Assembly: GCA_903901425.1 (NCBI GenBank)
Contig: CAIURC010000114.1
Location: 1-64,000 of the forward strand
Direction: 5' to 3'
Origin: an uncultured Spartobacteria bacterium
GTDB taxonomy: Bacteria; Verrucomicrobiota; Verrucomicrobiia; Chthoniobacterales; Chthoniobacteraceae
Length of the DNA: 64,000 nucleotides
Made by a program: the position numbers and the translations under genes
Part shown: positions 51,312 through 61,599 of the stretch, one piece after another
Layout of the letters: every line of letters starts with the position of its first letter
Position numbering within the stretch: position 1 is the first letter of the stretch
Notes under the pieces: generated by a model
Database searches by the model: none
Told to the model about the DNA's origin: nothing
What the model saw: the letters and a program-made list of their open reading frames with translations, nothing else

Positions 51312-52343
51312 TCAGGGCTGGAGGACGACCTTCATGAGGTTGGGTTCGTGCTTGTAGAGCCGCTGGAACCAGGAAGCGCCTTCCTCAAGCGGTGCGCACG
51401 CACTCAGCATCGGTTCTACCTGGATCTTCCCGGATGCCAGCAGATCAATGCAGGCAGGAATCTCCCCGGCCGATGCACAGGACCCCTGAAGCCGGATCTG
51501 GCGCGTCACCACCGACTGCAGCGGGATTTCAATCTTCGGGGCGATGTTCCCCACCAAGGTCACCGTGCCGCCCTTGCGGGCGCACTCAATGGCGGAGGTC
51601 ACCGTGGCGGTCGTGCCCACGCATTCAAATGCCGCGTCTGCACCCCGCCCCCCGGTAATATCCCGGACCGCCTGAGCTGCAGAGCCGCTCTTTGCATTCA
51701 CCGTTTCGGTGGCGCCCAGCGAGCGGGCAGTGGCGAGGCGTCCGTCGTCGACATCCACGGCCACAATCCGGCTGGCACCGGCCAGTTTCGCCGCCTGCAG
51801 AGTGAGCAGTCCGATCATTCCAGCTCCCACTACAACCACGGTGTCGTTGAGTTGGATGGGCGTGATCTCCACCGCATGGACCCCGATGGAGATGGCTTCG
51901 ATCATGGCTGCTTTTTCAAAGGGAAGCGTGTCCGGAAGCGGATAGAGGATCCGGGCCGGCACAACCACGAATTCTGCGAACGCACCTGCCCGGCGGTAGT
52001 CGCCACAGGAAACGCCGAGCACCTGACGATTGTCACACAGGTTGATCTGGCCGCGCTGACAGAAGAAACAGTGGCCGCAGGAAACCGTCGAATCGAACGT
52101 GAACCGCTGGCCTGGACGCAAACCCTGAACCCCCGGCCCGACATCGGCCACGGTTCCGGCGGCTTCATGGCCCATGACCAACGGCGGGATCCGGCGGCCG
52201 GTGCTGCCGTCAAAACCATGGACGTCGCTGCCGCAGATCCCGCAGGCTTGGACCCGGATCAGCACCTCGCCCGGACCGGGGTCGGGCTTTGGAAGATCTT
52301 GGAGTTCGAGTTTGTGGTAATCGGTGAGGACAAGAGCTTTCAT
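51312..52343 (-). CDS. Zinc-dependent alcohol/sorbitol dehydrogenase family protein
   Basis: This is a medium-chain dehydrogenase of 343 residues. The catalytic zinc ligands are Cys37 (ACGICGSDVHG) and His59-Glu60 (MGHEAAG). The structural zinc site has Cys89, 92, 95 and 103 (CGHCFFC ... C). The NAD motif is VVVGAGMIGLL. The length and the GSDVHG motif put it with sorbitol, threonine or L-galactonate-type dehydrogenases. The ATG at 52343 was used; an upstream in-frame extension lacks similarity. With the SDR downstream it probably works on a sugar acid or polyol. Confidence 0.9.
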   Translation of the reverse strand: MKALVLTDYHKLELQDLPKPDPGPGEVLIRVQACGICGSDVHGFDGSTGRRIPPLVMGHEAAGTVADVGPGVQGLRPGQRFTFDSTVSCGHCFFCQRGQINLCDNRQVLGVSCGDYRRAGAFAEFVVVPARILYPLPDTLPFEKAAMIEAISIGVHAVEITPIQLNDTVVVVGAGMIGLLTLQAAKLAGASRIVAVDVDDGRLATARSLGATETVNAKSGSAAQAVRDITGGRGADAAFECVGTTATVTSAIECARKGGTVTLVGNIAPKIEIPLQSVVTRQIRLQGSCASAGEIPACIDLLASGKIQVEPMLSACAPLEEGASWFQRLYKHEPNLMKVVLQP

Positions 52344-52475
52344 GAGGGGACTCGGAGGTTCGTAGGCGAAACGCCAAGGTCCCAGATTGCCGGGCGGGAA
52401 GAGCAAAGGCAAGCGTCGCCGGGTCCCCATGAGGGACCGGCGTCCGCGAGGCTTGTGTCGGCCAGAGTGCCTGGC

Positions 52476-53771
52476 CTATGCCCTGAGCTTCGAAAGTGTG
52501 CCCGTGCTGTCCCCGAACTTTTCGAGGGGGACACCGGCTCCGTGCAGAAGCGTGAGCCACGCGTTGCAGAGCGGGGTGTCCTTGGGGAGCACGATGTTTT
52601 CCCCCATCTTGAGCCCGGCGCCGTGCCCAGCGAGTAGGGTGGGACAGTTGTCGAGGCTGTGGGCGGTGCGAATATTACTCCCGTAGGCGACCGTGGTGTG
52701 GTCGAGGAGGGAGGAACCGTCCGGTTCGCGGACAGATTTGAGTTTGTCGAGGAGACCCGACAAGAGTTCGCTCTGCGCCCAGTCGCGCTTGAGCGAGGCC
52801 TCGAGGTATTCCGGGCCTTTGCCATGGTAATGGCTCATCGTGTGCGAGTCGATCCGGACACCAAGGCTCGTCAGCAGGGTGCTGACGGGCTGCCGGTAGG
52901 TAATGACGCGGGTCGAGTCCGTTTGGAGCGCAGCCGCCATGAGGTCGTACATCAGTCGGATTTCCTCGTATCCGACCAGGCCGGGGGCGGGTTCCTCCAG
53001 AGGCGGGGCTGGTTTGGGCCGGCCGATCCATTTTTCCTCCCGGCCCAGCCGAGTTTCAATGTCGCGGATGCTTTGGAAATATTCGTCGAGCTTGTCGTTG
53101 TCGTTTTTGCCGAGGGTACGCTGGAGGGCGCGTGCATTTTCCAGAGCGTTGTCGAGAACCGAACGTCTCTGGGCGAGCAATGCTTTCTGGAGCTCGAGCG
53201 GGGTGTCGTCGCGGGCAAAGAGCCTGTGGAAGGCTTCCACCGGGTTCTTGGGGCCGGCCATGGGTTTGCCTCGGGAATCCCAGGAGAGCGACAGACCGAT
53301 GCCGTGTCCGGAAGGGTTGGCGGCGGCGCCGCAGTCCAGAACAAGGGAATCGAACCGGGTGTCTCCGCCAAGGTGGTCCGCGGCAACTTGGTCGACGGAG
53401 ATGGAGTTGTGGAAACTCTGGCCGGCCTCGCCGAACTCGTTGGCGCCAGTGAGCCAGAAAGTGCTTCCGTAATGGCCGTTGGCACTGTGTCGGTTCCAGA
53501 GGCCTTGAACGATGGAGAAATCCTTCCGGTGCCGTGCCAGGGGCGTCAGGGATTCGGGCAGCGTATACCCGGCTCCGGGCTGGTCCAGACTCGGATACCA
53601 CTGTTCCTGGGTGACGCCCCATCCGAATCCGAGGAACAAGAGGCGTTTGGGGCGCTGCACCGGAGCGGCTGCGGAAGCGAACCTCCGGAATCCCAGGGAC
53701 TCAAGGGCGGGCAGTGCGATTAACGCGGAGCTGGTCCGCAGGAAGTGACGGCGGCTCTGGGGGGTATTCAT
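52476..53771 (-). CDS. DUF1552 domain protein, Tat-exported
   Basis: The N terminus has a twin-arginine signal (SRRHFLRTSSALIALPAL, with Arg7-Arg8). The rest of the 431 residues is a DUF1552 domain: LLFLGFGWGVTQEQWYP, then RHRKDFSIVQGLWNRHSANGH, and TTVAYGSNIRTAHSLDNCP near the end. DUF1552 proteins are distant relatives of DUF1501/sulfatase-like proteins of unknown function and nearly always pair with DUF1592 cytochrome proteins in this phylum. Here that gene ends four bases before this ATG, so the two are cotranscribed. Confidence 0.9.
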   Translation of the reverse strand: MNTPQSRRHFLRTSSALIALPALESLGFRRFASAAAPVQRPKRLLFLGFGWGVTQEQWYPSLDQPGAGYTLPESLTPLARHRKDFSIVQGLWNRHSANGHYGSTFWLTGANEFGEAGQSFHNSISVDQVAADHLGGDTRFDSLVLDCGAAANPSGHGIGLSLSWDSRGKPMAGPKNPVEAFHRLFARDDTPLELQKALLAQRRSVLDNALENARALQRTLGKNDNDKLDEYFQSIRDIETRLGREEKWIGRPKPAPPLEEPAPGLVGYEEIRLMYDLMAAALQTDSTRVITYRQPVSTLLTSLGVRIDSHTMSHYHGKGPEYLEASLKRDWAQSELLSGLLDKLKSVREPDGSSLLDHTTVAYGSNIRTAHSLDNCPTLLAGHGAGLKMGENIVLPKDTPLCNAWLTLLHGAGVPLEKFGDSTGTLSKLRA

Positions 53772-53775
53772 GGGA

Positions 53776-56550
53776 TTATTTGGAGAGAAACTCGCGACTC
53801 TGGAACAACGCATGGAGAAAGCTGCGGACGGCGTATCCGTCCTTTGCGGCGGTTTGGGTGAGGTGTTGGAGGAGCGGTTCGTCGCTGAAGCCGCAGGTGC
53901 GTCCGAGCGCATATTCGGTGAGTGCAACGGCGAATCCCCGTGCAAACGGCTGGCGGCGTTGCGCGATCAGGTCGCGGAGTTGGTGGAAGTTGGAAAACGC
54001 GGGGCCCTTGTGCAGTTGGGCGGAAGGATCAATCGTCCACGTTTTGCGTGCCTTCGGGTCGGGTTTGCCGTTGCCATCCAGAGCTTGGTAGGTGTCCGAG
54101 ACACGCCAGAGGCCCACGGCATCGAAATTTTCGAGGCCGAACCCGATCGGATCGATCTTTCGGTGGCAGCTGGCGCACTGGGGTTCCTCCTGGTGTGCCT
54201 GAAGCCTTTCGCGGGCGGTCAGGAGTTTTCCCGCCAGACGCGCGATTTCAGGGACGTTGGCAGGTGCAGGGGGCGGCGGTTCGTTGAGAAGTTTCCGCAA
54301 CACCCATGCGCCGCGTTCGACGGGGTTGGTCCGTTCTCCATTGCTACCCATGGCCATGATGGCCGCCATGCCCAGAAGACCGCCCCGCGGAGAATCGGGC
54401 GGGATCGGCACGGGCCGGAACGTGTCTCCGGAAACGCCGGGAATCTCGTAGTAGTTGGCCAGCAGCCCGTTCACCGCCGCGTAGTCGGCTTTGAGCAGGT
54501 CAGTCAGCGGGCGGTTTTCCTGAAGCAGAAGCCCGAAGGTTTCAAACACCTCCTGACGGGCAGCCGCTTTCGCCACGTCGTCAAACCGCGGATGCAGTTT
54601 GAGGCTGAACTGGAAAAGATCCAGCCGGTCCAGCGACAGCCACTGCGTCAGAAAAGGTTTGGTGAAATTCTGGGACCGCGGATCTTCAAGGAGTCGGGTG
54701 GTTTCGCGTGACAAGACCTCCGGTTTCAGCAGTGCCCCGGTTTGCCCGTGCGTGGTCAAGATTTCGTCCGGCGGACCGCCCCAGAGAAAATAGGCAAGGC
54801 GCACGGCGAGTTCCCGGCCCGTGAGGAGGCGGTGCTGTTCGCCGGCATCCGGTTCCGAACGGTACAGGAACTGGGGCGAACTCAGAACCGAGGAAAGCGC
54901 TGTGGCAAGCGCTTTGGGGTGCTTGTCTCCCGTGGCAATCCGGCTCCTGTAAATCGCCAGAAGCCGGTCGGCTTCCTCCGGGCCTGGGTCCGCACCGCGG
55001 TAGGCCAGCTTCGCGAACCGCCCGAGTCCCGCCCTGAGTCGTTCCGGGTCCACAGAGACCGTTTTCTCTTCCAACGGCAGGTCCAAGGCGCGAATGCCCG
55101 AGGCTGCCCCTGCGAATGCTGGGGGCTGGCGTTCAATCTCAAGCCAGTCAATCCAAAGCGCCGGTTCCGGCCCGAACCCGTTCCGGGCGCGCTCCTTATG
55201 AAAAAGCGTTTGGTAAAGTTGGGAAACCGAGGTGCCGCGCTCCCTGAAAATCAGGTGCCGGTGGCCGCGTTCCATGTTGGAGCGCGTGACGGTATACGGG
55301 ATCTCGATCACCTGCGGTTCCTCGAGGGATCCGGTGATGTGGTGGACGCTCAACGCCGGCGCCGGTGCTCCGAATCCCGATTTGAGGGTGAACTCCAGAA
55401 ACCGCCGCTCGGCCGGTGCAGTCGGTGCCGCGCCCACACGGGCTCGGACGATGTATTCGCCCGGCGGAAAATCCGGCGGAATCGAGAGCCGGATTTCAGA
55501 CCTGAAACTGGTTCCGCCAAAAATGCCGTTTCCATTCGGGATGGCCAGATACGCGCCGGAATCCAGTTTCGGCAGTGTGAGGTAGTGCGCATCGTAGAGG
55601 CGGAAAAACTGGTCGTTGATGCACCGGTAGATGAGGGCCGGGTTGATTTCCGCGTCCTGCTTGAAGCCGAACTGAACCGGGCTGGGCGCACCCGGAATTT
55701 TTCTCCAGTGATAGCGGAGCGCGTCGGGCGTGGCCGCGATTTTGCGGAGCCCGGCGACGAGTTCCGCGTTCTCCGGGGCCTCGGCTGCTGCATCCACGGC
55801 GGCATTCCAGGCGAGGCCGTTCTCGATGTCCTTGATGGCTTCTGCGTTGCGCTTCAGAAACACGGGGTGCTCGGATTCCGGCTCGGACCGGTGTTTTTTT
55901 GAGACGAACGGCTGTGAATGTTTTCGGAAGGATTCCAGCAGAGCGTCCTCGGAAAGGGCCTCGTAGGTTTCGATCTGGTTGCTCGTCAGGAAAAGTCGGG
56001 CTCCGGCGGTGTCAAACCCGTTCGGGACGGAGTCGGCTGGCAGCTCGCTGACGTCCATTTCGACGCCGAGAAGATCCCGCAGCGTGTTCCGGTATTCGCG
56101 CCGGTTGAGTCTCCGCAACGCAATGACTCCCTTCTGGTCTCCCAGCGCCTTCCGCGCGGAAACCATGGTCAGCGAAAGCTCCTCCAAAAAGTCCGTCTTC
56201 TGATGCGGATCAGGCTGGGGTTCGTCGTCCGGCGGCATTTCCCCGGCGTTCATTGCGTTGAGAATTTTCTGCCAGCGTTCAGCTGTCTGGACGTCTGCAA
56301 TCGAAATCGGCAGATCGTCCACCCGGAACTTGCCTTTCTGTTTTTCCGCACCGTGGCATTTCTGGCAGTGCTCCTCTAAAAGCGGGCGGAGTTTGGCGGA
56401 GACAGGAACCGCCCGCGGACCCGCGGGTTCGGATGGGCTCGATTTCTGTGCGGCCTGACTCGGTGCGGCCGCGAGGAAGGAAAGAAAAAGGCCTGCAGCA
56501 GTTCCGCAGGAGGAGAGGGTTCTGGTGGAAAACAAGGCTCTGGGGAGCAT
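53776..56550 (-). CDS. DUF1592-family c-type cytochrome protein (PSD1-like)
   Basis: This 924-residue protein starts with an export signal. It carries an N-terminal cytochrome C domain with C-x-x-C-H at 62-66 (CQKCHG). The run DUF1587 ([17 protein letters not shown]), DUF1595, DUF1592 ([31 protein letters not shown]), DUF1588 with a second C-x-x-C-H at 792-796, and DUF1585 follows. These proteins are abundant in Planctomycetes and Verrucomicrobia. They are thought to be periplasmic redox enzymes, but no reaction is established. It precedes the DUF1552 gene and lies just after the anti-sigma gene. Confidence 0.92.
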   Translation of the reverse strand: MLPRALFSTRTLSSCGTAAGLFLSFLAAAPSQAAQKSSPSEPAGPRAVPVSAKLRPLLEEHCQKCHGAEKQKGKFRVDDLPISIADVQTAERWQKILNAMNAGEMPPDDEPQPDPHQKTDFLEELSLTMVSARKALGDQKGVIALRRLNRREYRNTLRDLLGVEMDVSELPADSVPNGFDTAGARLFLTSNQIETYEALSEDALLESFRKHSQPFVSKKHRSEPESEHPVFLKRNAEAIKDIENGLAWNAAVDAAAEAPENAELVAGLRKIAATPDALRYHWRKIPGAPSPVQFGFKQDAEINPALIYRCINDQFFRLYDAHYLTLPKLDSGAYLAIPNGNGIFGGTSFRSEIRLSIPPDFPPGEYIVRARVGAAPTAPAERRFLEFTLKSGFGAPAPALSVHHITGSLEEPQVIEIPYTVTRSNMERGHRHLIFRERGTSVSQLYQTLFHKERARNGFGPEPALWIDWLEIERQPPAFAGAASGIRALDLPLEEKTVSVDPERLRAGLGRFAKLAYRGADPGPEEADRLLAIYRSRIATGDKHPKALATALSSVLSSPQFLYRSEPDAGEQHRLLTGRELAVRLAYFLWGGPPDEILTTHGQTGALLKPEVLSRETTRLLEDPRSQNFTKPFLTQWLSLDRLDLFQFSLKLHPRFDDVAKAAARQEVFETFGLLLQENRPLTDLLKADYAAVNGLLANYYEIPGVSGDTFRPVPIPPDSPRGGLLGMAAIMAMGSNGERTNPVERGAWVLRKLLNEPPPPAPANVPEIARLAGKLLTARERLQAHQEEPQCASCHRKIDPIGFGLENFDAVGLWRVSDTYQALDGNGKPDPKARKTWTIDPSAQLHKGPAFSNFHQLRDLIAQRRQPFARGFAVALTEYALGRTCGFSDEPLLQHLTQTAAKDGYAVRSFLHALFQSREFLSK

Positions 56551-56588
56551 GGGATAGGGAACGGTCCTGTGTCTGGTGGTCAGGGGAT

Positions 56589-57536
56589 TCAGTAGACGTG
56601 GCGGCCGATGGAGACCCGGACATCGTCCACGACATGACCATCGAAGGTGAGCCGGCGCTGCTGGAGTGTCGCATGGGCCATGCTGCACTGGACCACGATG
56701 AAACGGGTGTCAGCGGGAAGCCTCAGGTCGCAGGAAACCTTTTCCCAAGTGTCTTGGTTCCGGTCCATCCCGCGGTGGTTTTGGCGCGCCATCGTGGCCG
56801 GAGTTACGCCGGTCACAATCTCGCGCAGGGTTTCACGGCTTGGCGGGTTCGGGCCGGGAAACGCCATGACGGAGATCGCGAAGTTGTAGGATTCGCTCTC
56901 GGGAAAAGCGATCGCGTTGAACTGCGCGGAGGCTTGGATTACGGCCTTGCCTTCCGCAATCAGAGCGCGGTGTGCATGGAGATCCACCACCCGGTAGAGT
57001 TCGCCCACGCAGCTGGTGGATTTGTGGTCGTTCTGATTGTTCGCAGCAATCCAGCGGTACATTTTGCGTCCGGAGGCGGGCCGGATTTTCTGCCAGGAAT
57101 CCACCAACTCGCCGTAGTCGCCCACCCAGCCTGTCTCGCCGTTGGGGAGTCCAGTGGTGGCCGGGGCCGGAATCGACTCAAAGCTCTCCCTAAAAATGGG
57201 AGCCACAGCCGAAAAAAGCGGGGCCACATACGTCAGGGCTGTGGCGCTTCCAATCCCGCCCAGAAGCAGGCCCGCGGCCGCCGCAGCGATCGGACGCCAG
57301 CGGAACCAGGGGTTCGACGGGGCCGGCCCGGAAAGAAACCCGGGAGTGGCAGGCAGCTTGGACGCATGGGTTTCCGCCCATGCTTCAAGGCCGACTTCCA
57401 ACGCCACAAGATCCAGGTATTCGGACCGGAGCGCCGGATCCGATTCCATCGCGGCTTCAAGCGTTGCGGATTCCTCGGCGGACAATGTCCCGTCGATGTG
57501 CTTCCGGAGAAGTTCTTGGAAGTGTGTGGAGTTCAT
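56589..57536 (-). CDS. Anti-sigma factor-like membrane protein
   Basis: The first 65 residues (HFQELLRKHIDGTLSAEESATLEAAMESDPA) form a short helical anti-sigma/FecR-type domain, without the zinc-binding H-x-x-x-C-x-x-C motif. A membrane helix follows at about 80-102. The C-terminal 200 residues should be outside the cytoplasm and look like a beta-sandwich, perhaps a glycan-binding or sensing domain; I do not recognise it further. The gene overlaps the sigma factor stop by ATGA, which supports a partner role. Confidence 0.78.
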   Translation of the reverse strand: MNSTHFQELLRKHIDGTLSAEESATLEAAMESDPALRSEYLDLVALEVGLEAWAETHASKLPATPGFLSGPAPSNPWFRWRPIAAAAAGLLLGGIGSATALTYVAPLFSAVAPIFRESFESIPAPATTGLPNGETGWVGDYGELVDSWQKIRPASGRKMYRWIAANNQNDHKSTSCVGELYRVVDLHAHRALIAEGKAVIQASAQFNAIAFPESESYNFAISVMAFPGPNPPSRETLREIVTGVTPATMARQNHRGMDRNQDTWEKVSCDLRLPADTRFIVVQCSMAHATLQQRRLTFDGHVVDDVRVSIGRHVY

Positions 57537-58084
57537 GCGCGTTCTTTGTCAGCCAGAGTGCGCCGGGTGCATTCCAGCAGCAGTTGCCGCAGCCGGTGCA
57601 GGATCTTGTAGAGCGCCATCGGAGTCTGTGAACGCCGCAGCGCAATCTCGTCAATCCGGTTGCCTTTGGTGTACGCGGACAGCAGGAGGTCCCGCTGTGC
57701 GTCCGGCAGTTTCCGCAGACAGGTTTCCAACGCCTCCCTCTGCCTCTGGTGGCGGCTCTCGCGTTCCTCGGCCTCCTCGGCAAGTTTCAGCAGAAGCTCG
57801 TCGTTGAACACGTGGCGGTCCCGGGAACGGTCCCGGAAAAACGAGAGCGCCTTGAGCCTCGCGATTCCGAACGCCCATGCCCGGAAATCGCGGGTGACAT
57901 CAAACAGGGAAAACTTCTGCCAGAGCACCATCGCCACCTCCTGCTGCACCTCATCGGCGTCAGCGGTTGAGGGAACCAGAGACCGGATAAAGGTGCGGAT
58001 GGAGGTCTGGTGCGTCCGGTAGAACCAGTCGAACTGGGCGCGGAGTTCTTCTTCCGGAGAGGCCTGGGGACTTGGGGGCTCCAT
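57533..58084 (-). CDS. ECF-type RNA polymerase sigma factor (Rhodopirellula/Verrucomicrobium family)
   Basis: Region 2 is clear in ADEVQQEVAMVLWQKF followed by DFRAWAFGIARLKALSFFRDR. Region 4 has LRKLPDAQRDLLLSAYTKGNRIDEIALRRSQTP. There are no regions 1 or 3, so the 183-residue protein is an ECF-type factor of the family found in Planctomycetes and Verrucomicrobia. The ATG at 58084 was chosen; an in-frame start at 58201 would add an unrelated 39 residues. The downstream gene overlaps and encodes the presumed anti-sigma, and the DUF1592/DUF1552 genes follow, so these may be its targets. Confidence 0.88.
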   Translation of the reverse strand: MEPPSPQASPEEELRAQFDWFYRTHQTSIRTFIRSLVPSTADADEVQQEVAMVLWQKFSLFDVTRDFRAWAFGIARLKALSFFRDRSRDRHVFNDELLLKLAEEAEERESRHQRQREALETCLRKLPDAQRDLLLSAYTKGNRIDEIALRRSQTPMALYKILHRLRQLLLECTRRTLADKERA

Positions 58085-58210
58085 GGTGACGGGGTCGGTA
58101 TCTACCAACCCCGTTTGGATGCCCCGTTTTAGAATGAAAAGCGAGCCCGTTGTCCGGGTCAGGCTTTCCAGAAAACCGCCGTGGGCAAGGCAGGGAGTCA
58201 TGGGGTTCGA

Positions 58211-58996
58211 TCAGCGGACCTTCCAGATCCGGACATCGTCAATCCATGCGGTACTCAGGAACCCGAAACTCAGCCAGCGTTTGACCGGGTGTGCAAAGCC
58301 CTCCGATTTGAGCTCTCCAATCGACTTTCCGTCGACTGACACGCGCAGGACATCCTTGTCGACGGCCAGCAGAAGGTCGTGCCACTCGGTGTCGCTGGCC
58401 CATGAAAAACTGAACTCCTTTGTTTTCAGAAGGGCAACAATGTCGTCGGGAACCTTGCCAGTGGCTTTCCGGCCCTCCTCGGATCGGTTTTTGACCTCCA
58501 GACTCATGGAGCCGGTTTTCGAGTCCTTGAGCATGATGGAGCCGGGCTTGGCGGTGATGAATGCATAGCCGAGGTGACCGGCATGGACGGTCTTGCACTC
58601 CCGGTCCACGAAGCCCACCTGGAGGCGTTCGTCCGGATTTAGCCCGGGTAGCTTGAACCGGAGCGAGACTGCACCGTCCTGAAAGCCCGCATCGTGGTGA
58701 ATGTGAGCCCCGTGGCCCGCTTCCTTGGTGGCGGAGGCCACCTTGAGAATGCCCTGGTCGAGGTCCGCCTGTTTGATCTGCGGCACGCGGTCTGCCGTCG
58801 CGCTTTCCCATCCGTTCCCGATCGCCTTGAGGCCGTTGCCGGTTTCCTCGCGGTCGAATGAGTCCTCAAAAATGAGGGTCGCGTTTTTCTTGTACCATCC
58901 GGCGTCCTGCACCGGTTCAGCGGCTTTCAAGGCCGCGTTGAAAAGAAGTGCTGAAATCGAGGTGGCAACGGCTGCTGCGTGTCGGGGGAGAGACAT
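58211..58996 (-). CDS. Exported LamG/jelly-roll protein (3-keto-disaccharide hydrolase-like)
   Basis: The 261-residue protein has a signal peptide (MSLPRHAAAVATSISALLFNAALKA). The mature part has DSFDREE, RFKLPGLNPDERLQVGF and DTEWHDLLLAVDKDVLRVSVDG, the strand pattern of concanavalin/LamG jelly-roll domains as in the DUF1080 family. A sugar hydrolase or binding role is possible; I see no conserved catalytic pair that would decide. The ATG at 58996 was selected because it begins the signal peptide. It is upstream of the sigma gene, on the same strand. Confidence 0.75.
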   Translation of the reverse strand: MSLPRHAAAVATSISALLFNAALKAAEPVQDAGWYKKNATLIFEDSFDREETGNGLKAIGNGWESATADRVPQIKQADLDQGILKVASATKEAGHGAHIHHDAGFQDGAVSLRFKLPGLNPDERLQVGFVDRECKTVHAGHLGYAFITAKPGSIMLKDSKTGSMSLEVKNRSEEGRKATGKVPDDIVALLKTKEFSFSWASDTEWHDLLLAVDKDVLRVSVDGKSIGELKSEGFAHPVKRWLSFGFLSTAWIDDVRIWKVR

Positions 58997-59142
58997 TTTT
59001 TTGAGGGAGGGTTTCACTTCATATTTCCAGCCGAACCACCGGTTTGCCGGAAAATCTTGGGCCACCAACGAAAACCGCGTTTTGAATCCTGCCTTGGGCG
59101 AACCGTGAATCGGGGGCTTCCAAAGCAGGGTGCCCGACGGGC

Positions 59143-60294
59143 TTAAACCGGGGCGATGGAGGCAAAGCGCGCGTTCCAGCGGAGGCCGAGTCCCGGGGTC
59201 TGTGGAACGCGGTAGGCTCCGTCCTGAATCTGGAGCGGTTCCTCAAGGAAAGCGTTGGCCATGCTCAGGACGTTGGGGTTGAACTCGCAAAGCTGGCAGT
59301 TGGCTGTGCCAGCGGCAAAATGAAGCGCGGCAGCGATTTGGGGGCCCATGGCTATGCTCAGATGCGGCACCACCAAGTGCGGCGTGGATGCCGCGATCCG
59401 GATGGATCCCGTGATTCCGCACCGGCCAATGTCCGGTTGGAAAACGCGGGCAATCGGGAGGAACGGCGCAAATTCCAGCGGGGTTCGGTAGCTTTCACCG
59501 AGAGCGATGGGAGTCTGGATGGAAGCCGCCAGCCGGGCATGGGCGTCGACTTCCTCCGGGTAAAGCGGGCATTCCAGCCAGCGCGCCTTGCGGGAATCGA
59601 GTTGCCGCGCCATCTCCACGGCGCGGTCCGGCGGCAGGTGCCAGAGCGCGTCCACGGCGAATTCAAGGGACTCGCCAAGTAGGTCAGCCGTGGCCAGCAG
59701 TTCGTTCCAGTCGGATTCGAAGTAGAGTTTGACCATGCCGAATCCCTGGTCCGCAAACCGCCGGGCAAACTCAGCCCGTTCCGCAGGCGTATTGCCGGTG
59801 GCTCCGCTCAAGTAGGCGGGGATGGCAGTGGCCGGGTTTTCCGCGATCAACGCGGACACGGGTTTGCCCTGCAGGAGACCGGCAAGGTCCCAGAGAGCGA
59901 TGTCTGCTCCGCTCATGGCGTCGACCATGAATCCTCCGGAATGACCGCGGACCCGCATGGTGGCGTACATGCGGTCCCAAAGCTGGGCGATGCCCGCCGG
60001 GGTGCCGTCAAACTCCTGGCCTTCAAGGGCCGGCCGGAGCAGGTGTTCAACGATGGTGCAGGCCACTTCCGGGGCGAGCGGTGCCTGCGCTTCCCCCCAA
60101 CCCACCAGCCCGCTGGAAAGCTCAATCCGCACCAGTGCCGTCTCGAAGTGAACTGAGTACAAAACCGGGTAGGCGGTGGACCACCGGTAGTTCCCGGTTC
60201 CCGATAGCACGGTGGGCGAACCCGCGGTGCCTTTGGCGGTGGCAAGGTCCCGGGGAATCCGGATCGGAATGGCAGTTACGGATTGAATGCGCAT
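59143..60294 (-). CDS. Enolase superfamily dehydratase (mandelate racemase type)
   Basis: The 383-residue chain has the N-terminal capping domain and a TIM barrel. The metal ligands look intact: Asp in AVDALWHLP, Glu in WLECPLYPEE and Glu in PIALGESYRT. A lysine is at the second strand (GMVKLYF), though the usual second residue of K-x-K is Tyr. Members dehydrate or cycloisomerise sugar acids; galactarolactone cycloisomerase-like or aldonate dehydratase roles fit. The last residues end WNARFASIAPV. It is the last gene of a tight operon with the MFS transporter 10 bp and the aldolase 12 bp further upstream. Confidence 0.88.
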   Translation of the reverse strand: MRIQSVTAIPIRIPRDLATAKGTAGSPTVLSGTGNYRWSTAYPVLYSVHFETALVRIELSSGLVGWGEAQAPLAPEVACTIVEHLLRPALEGQEFDGTPAGIAQLWDRMYATMRVRGHSGGFMVDAMSGADIALWDLAGLLQGKPVSALIAENPATAIPAYLSGATGNTPAERAEFARRFADQGFGMVKLYFESDWNELLATADLLGESLEFAVDALWHLPPDRAVEMARQLDSRKARWLECPLYPEEVDAHARLAASIQTPIALGESYRTPLEFAPFLPIARVFQPDIGRCGITGSIRIAASTPHLVVPHLSIAMGPQIAAALHFAAGTANCQLCEFNPNVLSMANAFLEEPLQIQDGAYRVPQTPGLGLRWNARFASIAPV

Positions 60295-60304
60295 GGGGAA
60301 AGCG

Positions 60305-61588
60305 TCAGGGAACGATTGTTCTCAATGCGGCTCTTGGCCCGTCGATGTCCCCGGCCGGAATCGGGCATCGGACCAGACGTCGCATGAGCAGGAAAGAGAG
60401 CGGATGCAGGACGCTCATGAGCAGGAAAACGCTCTCATAGCCGAAGTTCTGAATGAGCCGGCCCGTGAGCCATGTGAACAGCGTGCCTCCGAGTCCGGTG
60501 CCGAAGGCGAGGATGCCGGAAACGCTTCCAACGAGTTGCCTGGGAAAGACGTCGTTGGTGAGTGTGGCCTGGTTGGTTTTCCATGCCATGTGCGCAAAGG
60601 TCACTGTGCAGATGAGTCCGAGGGTGAGCAGGCGGGACTGGGCATGGTTGACCCACAAAGACAGCGGCATCAGGGCTGCGCAGGGGAGCATGACCCGGAG
60701 CCGGGCCGCCAGCGGGGCGCTTCCAGAAGCCACCAGCCGGCCGCTGCACCATCCGCCAAAGACCGCACCGAGGTCGGCGGCAAGGTAGGGCATCCAAGCC
60801 AGCATCCCCATCTCGGCCATGGTGAAACCGCGCTGGTCCACCAAATATTTTGGAAGCCAGAAAAGGTAAAACCACCAGACCGGGTCGGAAAGAAACCGCG
60901 CAAGGAGCAGCCCGAGCGTCTGCGGATGCTTGAGCGTGGCGAGCCATTGCGCCTTTCCTGGACGCGCTGCCGGTGGTTCTGCACAGACCACGGCCCGTTC
61001 CGCTTCCGTGATCCACGGATGCCGTTCCGGGGGATGGTAGAGCAGCAGCCAGAGGGCGAGCCATGCGAACCCGAGAGCGCCGGTGGCCAGAAAAGCGGTC
61101 TGCCATCCGAACGCCGCATGGAGCCAGGTGATGGCCGGCGGGGCAATGATGGCTCCGATGGCCGCACCGCCTTGGATGAGTCCGTGGACCAGGGCGCGTT
61201 CCTTGGGGGGGTACCATTCCGACACCGCCTTGAACGCAGCCATGAAGTTGCCCGATTCACCCATCCCAAGCAGAAACCGGAGCAGACCAAGAGACCATGG
61301 GCCGCGGGCGAGCGCATGTGCCATGTTGGCAATGGACCACCAAACCATGAAGACGCTCAGGGCGGCCCGGGTTCCCCAGCGGTCCACCAGAAGGCCTGAA
61401 CCCACGTACATCACCGTGTACGAAGCCAGAAAAGCCGTCAGGATGTTGGAATACTCCACCGGCGAGATGCCCAGTTCCGCCGTGATGACCGGCGAAAGCA
61501 CCGAGAGCGTCTGCCGGTCAATGTAATTGATGACCGTCGACAGCAGTAGAAGGCCCGCAATCCACCAACGCAGATTTGGGACACGCAT
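60305..61588 (-). CDS. MFS transporter of the anion:cation symporter (ACS) type
   Basis: This is a 12-helix transporter of 427 residues. The N terminus has INYIDRQTLSVLSPV (helix 1 motif of the ACS/hexuronate-glucarate group). The loop-2-3 motif is degenerate (GSGLLVDRWGTRA). FLLGMGESGNFMAAFKAVSEWYP is a strong ACS signature. It probably imports a hexuronate or aldonate with protons. It lies between the aldolase and dehydratase genes with 10- and 11-bp gaps, so the import and first steps are in one transcript. Confidence 0.93.
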   Translation of the reverse strand: MRVPNLRWWIAGLLLLSTVINYIDRQTLSVLSPVITAELGISPVEYSNILTAFLASYTVMYVGSGLLVDRWGTRAALSVFMVWWSIANMAHALARGPWSLGLLRFLLGMGESGNFMAAFKAVSEWYPPKERALVHGLIQGGAAIGAIIAPPAITWLHAAFGWQTAFLATGALGFAWLALWLLLYHPPERHPWITEAERAVVCAEPPAARPGKAQWLATLKHPQTLGLLLARFLSDPVWWFYLFWLPKYLVDQRGFTMAEMGMLAWMPYLAADLGAVFGGWCSGRLVASGSAPLAARLRVMLPCAALMPLSLWVNHAQSRLLTLGLICTVTFAHMAWKTNQATLTNDVFPRQLVGSVSGILAFGTGLGGTLFTWLTGRLIQNFGYESVFLLMSVLHPLSFLLMRRLVRCPIPAGDIDGPRAALRTIVP

Positions 61589-61599
61589 GGGGCCGAGGA

